Positions 57,428 through 64,000 of a DNA stretch of 64,000 bases are shown piece after piece; within the stretch, counting starts at the first letter, position 1; each line of letters begins with the position of its first letter. The translations under genes and the position numbers were made by a program. Source of the stretch: Sphingobacteriales bacterium (GTDB lineage: Bacteria > Bacteroidota > Bacteroidia > Chitinophagales > UBA2359); NCBI GenBank assembly GCA_016706405.1, contig JADJJT010000001.1:747501-811500 (forward strand). Reading direction: 5' to 3'. The notes beneath the pieces were generated by a model, which had not been told where the DNA came from, did not search any database, and saw nothing but the letters and a program-made list of their open reading frames with translations.

Positions 57428-57435
57428 CAAAGTTA
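57428..57435 (-). promoter_or_regulatory. -7 box for the 14-residue-repeat protein gene
   Basis: TAACTTTG on the minus strand, 90 bases before ATG 57338. The -33 element is not evident. Confidence 0.4.
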
Positions 57436-57471
57436 CGTTTTTTTAGCTTTGTTGCGCGGTAAGGTGTTGCG

Positions 57472-58548
57472 CTAATTATTGGGCAAGGGCACAAAAAACT
57501 GCTGGTAGTGTTTTAAAACTTTATCGAATGCAAACTGCTGTATCAGAATAACATCGCTGCCATTATCGGCAAAGGCTAAAAACCGGTCGCGGTCAATAGG
57601 TGTTTGAGTAGGGTTGTTTACATCGCTAAGCGGGTTGTAGGTTTTAGTGCGCTGGTTGGCACGCATATAATGAACCGTAAGGCTGCGTTGCTGGTTTTGT
57701 TGGGTGCTAAGTTTAATTTGGCAATAGGGTTTGGCCTGCTTTAGCGAGTCGGGGTTTGGAAAATGAGGCTCAAACCCCTCGGCATAAAGTGCACTAAATG
57801 CTTGTACCATTTGGGCTGCCATCGGTTTGTTTAGCACGTAGGGTACTTGAGGGGGGGGCACTTCGGTTGGCGAAATTAAATTAAATGAATCCGGAAAATG
57901 CACCACCTTTAAAATAAAACTCTGTTGAAACTGGTGGGGGTAATCTATTTCAATTTGTGTAATATCTTGGGGTTTATAGCCAAACAACAACCTGCTTCGC
58001 CAGGTATGAACATCGGTAATAAAGCGCGGAAGCAAATCGCCTTCAAAATTGGGTGTGTTTACCATAAATGGCCTGTTGTTTTTGCCGTCAACTTGCATGT
58101 AAACGCCAATATTATTGAGGGGCACGCCGGCAACACGCCACACCCTTGCCGGAGTTGTGTCGGTTGGGTGGGTATATATTTTTATGGTTCTTTTGGGGTG
58201 CTCAAAATCGGTTTGCAATTTAGGCAAAGCGGCATTAGCTACTGGGTACTGCGCACTCATGCGGTAAAAAGTAGTTAGCAAGGTATTAATAGCATCGGGG
58301 CGGGCAGTATAGTGTTGGTTAACGGTCCATCCGGTTTGAGGGGCGGGGCGGCGTTGAAGTATGGCTTTGCGCCCTTCGTCATCTGTAATTTCGAGGCGCA
58401 AAATAGCGGCAGTATCGCGCCAAGTATAAAGGGTATTGCCTTCGCTGGCAAGGGTGTTTTTTGATTTATTAAATACAAAAAAATACACCAGCACACAAAG
58501 TACCAAAAGCAAGGCAGCTGTAACTAATAGCTGTTTTTTATTTTTCAT
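57472..58548 (-). CDS. DUF4340-like membrane-anchored protein
   Basis: A 358-residue protein with an N-terminal membrane anchor (about 7-26, VTAALLLVLCVLVYFFVF) and an extracytoplasmic strand-rich body. The start (LYTWRDTAAILRLEITDDEGRKAILQR) and the WTVNQHYTARPDAINTLLTTF segment fit DUF4340, a family often near ABC-type gliding or auxiliary transport genes. Here no such genes are adjacent. Assignment is tentative. It lies 120 bases after hemJ on the same strand. Confidence 0.6.
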   Translation of the reverse strand: MKNKKQLLVTAALLLVLCVLVYFFVFNKSKNTLASEGNTLYTWRDTAAILRLEITDDEGRKAILQRRPAPQTGWTVNQHYTARPDAINTLLTTFYRMSAQYPVANAALPKLQTDFEHPKRTIKIYTHPTDTTPARVWRVAGVPLNNIGVYMQVDGKNNRPFMVNTPNFEGDLLPRFITDVHTWRSRLLFGYKPQDITQIEIDYPHQFQQSFILKVVHFPDSFNLISPTEVPPPQVPYVLNKPMAAQMVQAFSALYAEGFEPHFPNPDSLKQAKPYCQIKLSTQQNQQRSLTVHYMRANQRTKTYNPLSDVNNPTQTPIDRDRFLAFADNGSDVILIQQFAFDKVLKHYQQFFVPLPNN

Positions 58549-58667
58549 ATAGGCAAAATTGCGCTACAAACATGTAACTGGTTTTAAAAGGTTAATTATG
58601 CTTTTTGCAAAGCTGATAAATAATAATATCTTAATCAGAGCAATATAAATTAATTTAATTGATTGCG

Positions 58668-59189
58668 CTAAGTTTTCCGGATAATTTTATATATCCGGAT
58701 AACACCTACAAACAAAACAAAGCCCATCAAGCCGTAAGCAAGGCTTATTGGCTCTTTTACAACTGCCAAACTTACTATACATGCTAAAAACAAGGCTGGC
58801 ACCTGGTTAATAATGTTCAGTTGGTTACTTGTGTATTTAAACACTAACTGCCGTTGTTGTTTGTATATTCGGTGCAATACGTGTTGAAATATAAATAATA
58901 GCAGCACTAAAGTAGTTTTTATGTGCAACCAAACGGGTAATGGTTTGATGGGGTATGTCAACAACAACCAAATGCCAATCACAAGGGTTAAAATACTCGA
59001 TGGCCAAATTACCCCCATTAGCAACCGTTTAATCATTAAATTAAACTGTTGGTGCAAAATGGTGCTTTCGGGTTGGGGTTTATCGGCTGCTTCACGGTTG
59101 TACAAAAATAAGCGACCTAAATAAAATAAACCACTAAACCATGTTATAACAAAAATAACATGTAACGCTGTAAGGTAGGTCATATTCAT
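58668..59189 (-). CDS. hemJ: HemJ-type protoporphyrinogen oxidase (CopD/UPF0093 family)
   Basis: A 173-residue membrane protein with about five helices. It begins with the family signature YLTALHVIFVITWFSGLFYLGRLFLYN (conserved His10) and has WLHIKTTLVLLLFIFQHVLHR (His and Lys) in the middle, matching HemJ, the oxygen-independent-type enzyme converting protoporphyrinogen IX to protoporphyrin IX. Length fits short Bacteroidota HemJ proteins. Other haem genes are not adjacent. TCCGGA copies lie at its 3' end (58676 and 58692). Confidence 0.85.
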   Translation of the reverse strand: MNMTYLTALHVIFVITWFSGLFYLGRLFLYNREAADKPQPESTILHQQFNLMIKRLLMGVIWPSSILTLVIGIWLLLTYPIKPLPVWLHIKTTLVLLLFIFQHVLHRIYKQQRQLVFKYTSNQLNIINQVPALFLACIVSLAVVKEPISLAYGLMGFVLFVGVIRIYKIIRKT

Positions 59190-59260
59190 TTTGACGGAAA
59201 AAATTAACTGTGTTTTTTTATATCTTTAATAAATGGCTTTTTTAGAACTAAAAACAGGTT

Positions 59261-61735
59261 TTACCCTTCGGCATTAGCTGTAGGTGTTATGTTTTGTTGC
59301 CTGTAATGCAGGTAAAAACTTGCTGCCACCAAAAGGCAGAGTAAAATTGAAAAAACAAAGCCCATCGTTTGCCCGCTGTAATAGGTTTGTGGTTCAAATT
59401 TAAACTCGATAGTATGTTTTCCGGCGGGCACATTTAAAGCGCGTAGGGTGTAATTTGCCCTAATATGCTCGGTTTTTTGTCCATCAATATAGGCGTTCCA
59501 GCCTAAACCGCTATTGTAGTACACCTCGCTAAAAACGGCTAATCCGGGGCTGTTATTTTGGGCTTCGTAGGTAAGTTTTTCGGGGTCGTAGCTTGTTAGT
59601 TTTATGCTTGCAGTGCTATCGGCGGCAGGGGTTAGGCCACCTAATTTATTGGCAAAATCGTTGCTTACCACTGCTGTTGTGCGCGGGTCGAAATCGGGGG
59701 CAGTTATGGCAGCCATTTCATCGTTGGCGGTAGCTACTGTTTTAATTTGGCTTACCCACCAAGCATTGCCCAAGGCGTGTGGGTTGGTAATAGGCGCAGC
59801 ACCTGGATTATAAATAATGTATTTAGTATTGAGCATATTAATACCGCTTAACTTAGACAGGGTTTGGTCAATAGCATCGGGCGTTGGATTGTTTTGGAAC
59901 GCATCGGTTAATTTTGTTATTTCCGGACTTAAATCTCCTTCAATTAAATCTTGGTAACGCCGCAATTTGGCACCATGATACCCTCCAATAGATTTATGAA
60001 AATACGAAGTATAGGCATCGTTAAAAGGATTGCCCAATTTTAAAACCCTGTAATTGGGGTCTTTATCGGCCAGAATACTTTTATCGGCGGGGCTTTCTTT
60101 AAATTGTTCTTCCGATTTGCTTTTCGACACAAAATTATCCGAGTCTAAATATCTTCGCCCAACTGTCCATAAATCGCCCAATGTAAATACTGCCAAGGCG
60201 GCTATTAAGTAAATGGGTTTAACTTTAAACTTATTGGTAATTAACGCCCAAACCAAGGCGGCGGCAATACCCACCAACAACAAGGAGCGCAGTGCGTCAA
60301 AACGAAATAACGATTGGCGGGCTTCAATAATAATATCGGGCATCTCTTGGTTGTTAGCAAAGCTAAAAAGGCCACCGCCAAACAAGGCAAACAGTAGTAA
60401 GAGGCCGCCAAAAACTCCGGCACTAATTTTTAAGGCGTTAAGTGCTTTTTGGGTAGTAACCTTGCCCGATATAATAGCATCGAGTGCCAATACACCCATT
60501 AAAGGCATGGTTAGCTGTGCTATTACCAAGGTCATCATTGGCACTCGGAATTTGTCGTACATCGGGAAAAAGTCGAACATAAAATTATTAAAGGCCGGAA
60601 AGTTTTTACCCCAAGCCAGCACAATGCTTAAAATAGTTCCGGATAAAAGCCACCAGCGATAACGCTTATCAACTAAAAAGCATCCTAATAAAAACAAAAA
60701 GCAAATAATAGCCCCTTGATAAATGGGACCTCCGGTAAAGCGCAAGTCGCCCCAATAAAGGGGTGCGCGGTCGGGGGTAGGCGATTTATTGGCTTTTAGC
60801 AGTTTTTTCAACTCGCTGTTATGGTGCGGTTCGCTTGAGCCGCCTCCCATAAATCCGGGAACTGCCAGTGTCATGGTTTCGGCAATGCCGTAGCTCCATT
60901 CAAGGGCGTAGTCGCGGTCTAATCCGGTAGCGGTTCGGTGTTCTCCGGTTAAATCTGAGCCGCCTCTAATGGTTTGCTTTGAGTATTCGAGGGTGGTAAG
61001 CAAACGAGTAGCACTGGTGCCCATGCCAATTACAAAAGCTACCCCCAATAATAACGATGTTTTTATAAAGTTTGGAACTGTTTTGTTGCGTATGGCAAAA
61101 ACCAATTCGCTGATAAACAATAAACCCAATAATAAAAACAAATAGTAGGTAATTTGCGGGTGGTTAGCTCCTATATTTAAACAGGTGGCTAAGGCGGTTA
61201 TGCCCAAACCCAACCAAAGTTTACCACGGTATGCCAGTAAAACTCCGCCTAAAACCAAGGGGGCAAAAGCCATGGTGTGGGCTTTGGTTTGGTGGCCTGC
61301 CTCAATAATTAAAAAATAATAAGTACTAAACGCATAAACAATTGCACCTAAGGCGGCCAGCCAAGGGCTAACGCCAAAAGCAACCAATAAAATATAAAAC
61401 ATAACTAAGGCAAAAAATATACTGCTTGCCGAACTGGGCAGCAAATCCATTGTTTTAGCCCGAAGCGTGTTTATAAAATTGCTTTTTTTGGTATCCATGG
61501 CAATTTGGTAAGTAGGCATACCACCAAACATCGAGTTTGTCCAAACGGGGTTATGGCCGGTTTTGTCGCGGTAGGTTAGTACCTCTTGGGCCATGCCTTT
61601 CCATTGGTTGGTATCGCCTTGCACCAACACTTTACCGCCAAATTCGGGGGCAAAAAAGGCAATAGTTAAAACCAAAAATACCGCAATAGCTACTAAATGC
61701 GGCGTGGCATTTTTGATAAACGAGTTTGCGTTCAT
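59261..61735 (-). CDS. YfhO-family large membrane protein
   Basis: An 824-residue inner-membrane protein with about 12-13 helices and a large extracytoplasmic part at ~525-780. The YfhO/GT-C-like first loop is GGKVLVQGDTNQWKGMAQEV (Asp41), followed by NPVWTNSMFGGMPTYQIA. The C-terminal VFSEVYYNSGLGWNAYIDGQ and ALNVPAGKHTIEFKFEP are also typical. B. subtilis YfhO takes part in lipoteichoic-acid glycosylation; in Bacteroidota the role is undetermined, probably glycan transfer. It precedes hemJ on the same strand by 71 bases. Confidence 0.9.
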   Translation of the reverse strand: MNANSFIKNATPHLVAIAVFLVLTIAFFAPEFGGKVLVQGDTNQWKGMAQEVLTYRDKTGHNPVWTNSMFGGMPTYQIAMDTKKSNFINTLRAKTMDLLPSSASSIFFALVMFYILLVAFGVSPWLAALGAIVYAFSTYYFLIIEAGHQTKAHTMAFAPLVLGGVLLAYRGKLWLGLGITALATCLNIGANHPQITYYLFLLLGLLFISELVFAIRNKTVPNFIKTSLLLGVAFVIGMGTSATRLLTTLEYSKQTIRGGSDLTGEHRTATGLDRDYALEWSYGIAETMTLAVPGFMGGGSSEPHHNSELKKLLKANKSPTPDRAPLYWGDLRFTGGPIYQGAIICFLFLLGCFLVDKRYRWWLLSGTILSIVLAWGKNFPAFNNFMFDFFPMYDKFRVPMMTLVIAQLTMPLMGVLALDAIISGKVTTQKALNALKISAGVFGGLLLLFALFGGGLFSFANNQEMPDIIIEARQSLFRFDALRSLLLVGIAAALVWALITNKFKVKPIYLIAALAVFTLGDLWTVGRRYLDSDNFVSKSKSEEQFKESPADKSILADKDPNYRVLKLGNPFNDAYTSYFHKSIGGYHGAKLRRYQDLIEGDLSPEITKLTDAFQNNPTPDAIDQTLSKLSGINMLNTKYIIYNPGAAPITNPHALGNAWWVSQIKTVATANDEMAAITAPDFDPRTTAVVSNDFANKLGGLTPAADSTASIKLTSYDPEKLTYEAQNNSPGLAVFSEVYYNSGLGWNAYIDGQKTEHIRANYTLRALNVPAGKHTIEFKFEPQTYYSGQTMGFVFSILLCLLVAASFYLHYRQQNITPTANAEG

Positions 61736-61937
61736 TATTGTAAGTGGTTATTTGTAAAAATGGTTAGGTTTGAGTATTATTGTATTTATTTAGGCTGTGC
61801 TAATTTGAAATCAATAAGGTAAAGATAGTAAGATAAAAAAAGGCAAAAGTAGTGTCTTTAATTTTAAAGTACTATATAAACCATAAGTTAGCGCAGCATT
61901 TTTTACTGCAATTAACAAAAAATGCTCAAACTTGTAT

Positions 61938-61945
61938 TAATTTTG
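61938..61945 (+). promoter_or_regulatory. -7-like box upstream of the MerR gene
   Basis: TAATTTTG, matching TAnnTTTG, 78 bases before the GTG start. No -33 TTG found. The remaining 290-base gap holds one TCCGGA (61950) and no gene. Confidence 0.4.
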
Positions 61946-62022
61946 CCATCCGGAGTAAATAAGTAAGTAGGCAAATAAATAGCTGAGTACTTTCATCCAC
62001 CTAACTTTTACAAACCCATATT

Positions 62023-62343
62023 GTGGATACCAAGCGCTATTATAGTATTACCGAAGTGGCACAACTACTCGATGTATCGGCATCGGCTATACGTTTTTGG
62101 GAAACCGAGTTTGGCAGCTACTTAAACCCCCGAAAAGACAATGCGGGCAAACGCTTATTTACATCCAAAGATGTGGAGCATCTTCAACATATTAAATACT
62201 TGTTGAAAGAGCAAGGTCTAACCATTGAGGGCGCACGAAAAATAATTAACAAAAAACAACAAACCGATGACACCAATGCTGCCCTAATTGAAAAACTACA
62301 GCGTTTACAAAAATATGTAATCAAGCTAAAAGATGGGCTTTAA
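62023..62343 (+). CDS. MerR-family transcriptional regulator
   Basis: A 106-residue regulator starting with GTG at 62023. The MerR winged helix fills residues 5-75: YYSITEVAQLLDVSASAIRFWETEFGSYLNP, then the wing (NAGKRLFTSKDVEHLQHIKYLLKEQGLTIEGARKII). A short dimerisation helix (ALIEKLQRLQKYVIKLKDGL) ends it. There is no C-terminal ligand or metal domain, so it belongs to the small MerR proteins common in Bacteroidota with unknown targets. The C25 peptidase gene follows 165 bases later on the same strand. Confidence 0.9.
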   Translation: MDTKRYYSITEVAQLLDVSASAIRFWETEFGSYLNPRKDNAGKRLFTSKDVEHLQHIKYLLKEQGLTIEGARKIINKKQQTDDTNAALIEKLQRLQKYVIKLKDGL

Positions 62344-62508
62344 GTGCAACTATAAACCCTGGCTTTCCGTTATTACTGTTCAGAATTTGACGCACAAACC
62401 ATAAAATTAGCTGGCAAAACAGACTTTTTGCGCTTTTTTGCGTTATACCATCTTTAGTTTAACTGCCTGCTGCCTAAAAATTAAGCCAACTAACTAATCA
62501 ACCAGTTT

Positions 62509-64000
62509 ATGACGATGACGATGATGATGACGATAACAATGCGTTTCAATAAATTTTATACTTGCTTTATACCTTTTTTATATATTAGCTTATTTTTAAT
62601 TTATTTTTTTCAGAGCGTCCATGCCCAAACCAAATATGCCAACGATTGGATTGACTACCAGCAAACCTACCATAAAATTAAAGTAGGCAAAGAGGGCTTA
62701 TACCGTATTAATACTGTTGTATTGACTGAAGCTGGTTTTACTACCCCCATTGGCGAGTATTTTAAACTATATTACTACGGGCAAGAGGTGCCCTTATACG
62801 CTTCAACATCCGGATTAATGGGCGACCAAGATTACCTCGAATTTTATGGCCGACCAAATAACGGCAGTTTCGATACCAAACTATACAAACAAGCAACCTG
62901 GCAGCCACACCAATACAAAAGTTTATTTTCTGACACCTCGGCCTATTACTTAACCTTTGTAAATAGTACCGACAATAAAAGATATATTAATGCGCAAAAC
63001 GATATTAACGACCCACCCGCACCTACGCCTTGGTTTATGCACAACCTGCTTACCATTGTTGACGAGGTACATAGCCCGGGCGAATCGGTAAAGATAAGTG
63101 GCGTTTTAAATAATTTAGCCGACTTTATGATGGGCGAGTGTTTTGCCAGCGAGCACCTGACTGATAATGCTAAACGCGATTTTAACCTAAAAGTATCCGG
63201 ATTATACACCAATGCCGATGCCCCCAATGCTTCCTTAGAAACCATTTTTATAGGCCGCAGCAACGCACTGCTTCAAAACGACCATAAAATATCGGTACAA
63301 ATTAACGGTGCCACTGCCGCCGATACCGTTTTTGACGGCTACAATATTTTGTACCTAAATTTGACTACAAAAGCGTCAACATTAACTACACCAACCACCA
63401 CCGTTACTATTAACAACAAAAAAGTGTATGATGAGTATATCAGTACCACCCAAATTGCCAGTATAAATTTAAGCTATCCGCACACTTTTGGTTTAGAAAA
63501 TAGCAGCTATTTGCGTTTTAAACTTAGTGCAAACCAAGACCACTACCTTGAAATTACCGAATTTAAGGGCGGCACTTCGCCTGTTTTGTACGATTTAACC
63601 AATGTACAGCGCTTTACGCCCGTTGATGATAACGGCGTTTATAAAATTAAATTACCTGCCATACCCAACGCCACCGATACTACCACCCGCACACTTTGGC
63701 TAAGTACTACTTCGGGGTTTAGTCAGCCCAACTCGGGCAATTACAGGGTTTTGGAAATGGAAAAAAAACAATTTACCAATTTTGGCCTGCTTGAAAATCA
63801 AGGCAATTATTTGCTTATTTCGCACCCGTATTTACAAACCGGAGGCGTGGACGAGGTAAGCCGTTATGCCAACTATCGCCGCAGCGCCCAAGGTGGGGGC
63901 TACAAAGTGGCACAAATAAATATTAACGAACTGTACGACCAATTTGCCTACGGCATTGAAAAACACCCTGTTGCCATTAAAGATTTTGTAAATTTTGCCA
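62509..64000 (+). CDS. Gingipain-type (C25) peptidase, partial, PorU candidate
   Basis: An open frame that runs off the window (about 497 codons seen, no stop). Several in-frame ATGs cluster in an ATGACG repeat at 62509-62541; the last, ATG 62539, gives the best signal peptide (MRFNKFYTCFIPFLY ... SVHAQ). The mature start, DWIDYQQTYHKIKVGKEGLYRINTVVLTEAG, is the usual N-terminus of T9SS C25 proteins. Near 63800 it enters the C25 domain: NYLLISHPYL, VSRYANYRRSAQGGGYKVAQI and ELYDQFAYGI. The catalytic His/Cys lie beyond the window. PorU, the T9SS sortase, belongs to this family. Confidence 0.8.
   Translation, partial: MTMTMMMTITMRFNKFYTCFIPFLYISLFLIYFFQSVHAQTKYANDWIDYQQTYHKIKVGKEGLYRINTVVLTEAGFTTPIGEYFKLYYYGQEVPLYASTSGLMGDQDYLEFYGRPNNGSFDTKLYKQATWQPHQYKSLFSDTSAYYLTFVNSTDNKRYINAQNDINDPPAPTPWFMHNLLTIVDEVHSPGESVKISGVLNNLADFMMGECFASEHLTDNAKRDFNLKVSGLYTNADAPNASLETIFIGRSNALLQNDHKISVQINGATAADTVFDGYNILYLNLTTKASTLTTPTTTVTINNKKVYDEYISTTQIASINLSYPHTFGLENSSYLRFKLSANQDHYLEITEFKGGTSPVLYDLTNVQRFTPVDDNGVYKIKLPAIPNATDTTTRTLWLSTTSGFSQPNSGNYRVLEMEKKQFTNFGLLENQGNYLLISHPYLQTGGVDEVSRYANYRRSAQGGGYKVAQININELYDQFAYGIEKHPVAIKDFVNFA

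Larger units (their letters stand above)
3077..63200. repeat. Dispersed highly iterated palindrome TCCGGA
   Basis: By eye I count about 98 copies between 3077 and 63200, often extended to ATCCGGAT or further (CTATCCGGATAG near 52430; the 16-base form at 23920). Roughly a third lie in the small intergenic fraction. Copies in genes fall in all three codon phases (Ser-Gly, Xaa-Arg, Pro-Asp/Glu). None occurs in the rRNA genes or in the groES and groEL coding sequences. Related CCGG sixmers with other flanks (TCCGGC, TCCGGT) are clearly rarer. Confidence 0.85.

Noticed and set aside
62509..62541. ATGACG repeat as a phase-variation tract
   Set aside because: The unit is a multiple of three, so length change would not shift the frame; it only makes the start codon ambiguous.

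Overview
The window comes from the chromosome of a Bacteroidota bacterium, probably a gliding or filamentous lineage of the Saprospiria/Chitinophagia/Cytophagia type. Seen directly: AT-rich DNA, -7 boxes of the form TAnnTTTG, starts without Shine-Dalgarno sequences, and lipoproteins with acidic residues after the lipobox cysteine. Family evidence: large secreted proteins with type 9 secretion (T9SS) C-terminal domains, a GldH-like gliding lipoprotein, a gingipain-type (C25) peptidase, a GLPGLI protein, two DUF4199 proteins and a type III glutamine synthetase. I see no phage, insertion sequence, CRISPR array, plasmid gene or tRNA; this is core chromosome with some gene debris.

Layout. 1-2.8 kb: the 3' two thirds of a 23S rRNA gene, an unusually long spacer, and a 5S rRNA gene. 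3.0-6.5 kb: a T9SS-secreted protein beside remnants of related secreted proteins, and a lipoprotein with a strong terminator. 6.5-19.1 kb: Fur-type regulator, POT peptide transporter, an orphan gene 3' end, AtpZ-like protein, TlpA-like thioredoxin, NlpC/P60 peptidase, a lipoprotein, a WecA/MraY-type transferase, a fumarylacetoacetate-hydrolase-family enzyme, glutamine synthetase III, GldH and an MscS channel. 19.3-22.3 kb: an IgGFc-binding/PKD adhesin. 23.1-34.6 kb: housekeeping block (thyA, groES-groEL, GH3-like enzyme, recJ, HAD phosphatase, rmuC, GLPGLI protein, cysteine desulfurase). 34.8-41.9 kb: a 2336-residue modular adhesin. 41.9-49.1 kb: lipoprotein, two DUF4199 proteins, an efflux adaptor, an rRNA methyltransferase, a cytochrome-c-like lipoprotein, a succinate dehydrogenase/fumarate reductase iron-sulfur subunit and a CBS-type PLP enzyme. 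49.2-53.9 kb: surface polysaccharide genes (O-antigen ligase, Wzz, GT-C glycosyltransferase). 54.1-61.7 kb: coiled-coil protein, TatA, a protein with 14-residue repeats, a DUF4340-like protein, HemJ and YfhO. 62.0-64.0 kb: a MerR regulator and the start of a C25 peptidase cut by the window edge.

Functionally, several genes converge on the cell surface: export (TatA, T9SS cargo and a C25 peptidase that may process it), gliding (GldH), adhesins, and polysaccharide synthesis and ligation (WecA-like enzyme, GT-C enzyme, Wzz, ligase). The rest is protein folding, DNA repair, nitrogen, sulfur and haem metabolism.

The most unusual feature is not a gene. The palindrome TCCGGA, often extended to ATCCGGAT, occurs about 100 times in 64 kb by eye, roughly ten times the count expected from base composition. 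It is denser between genes than within them, is read in all three codon phases, forms a tandem array inside one gene, clusters six times in one 234-base gap, and makes both arms of the groEL terminator. It behaves like a highly iterated palindrome (compare HIP1 of cyanobacteria). I know of no described equivalent in Bacteroidota, but I could not search.
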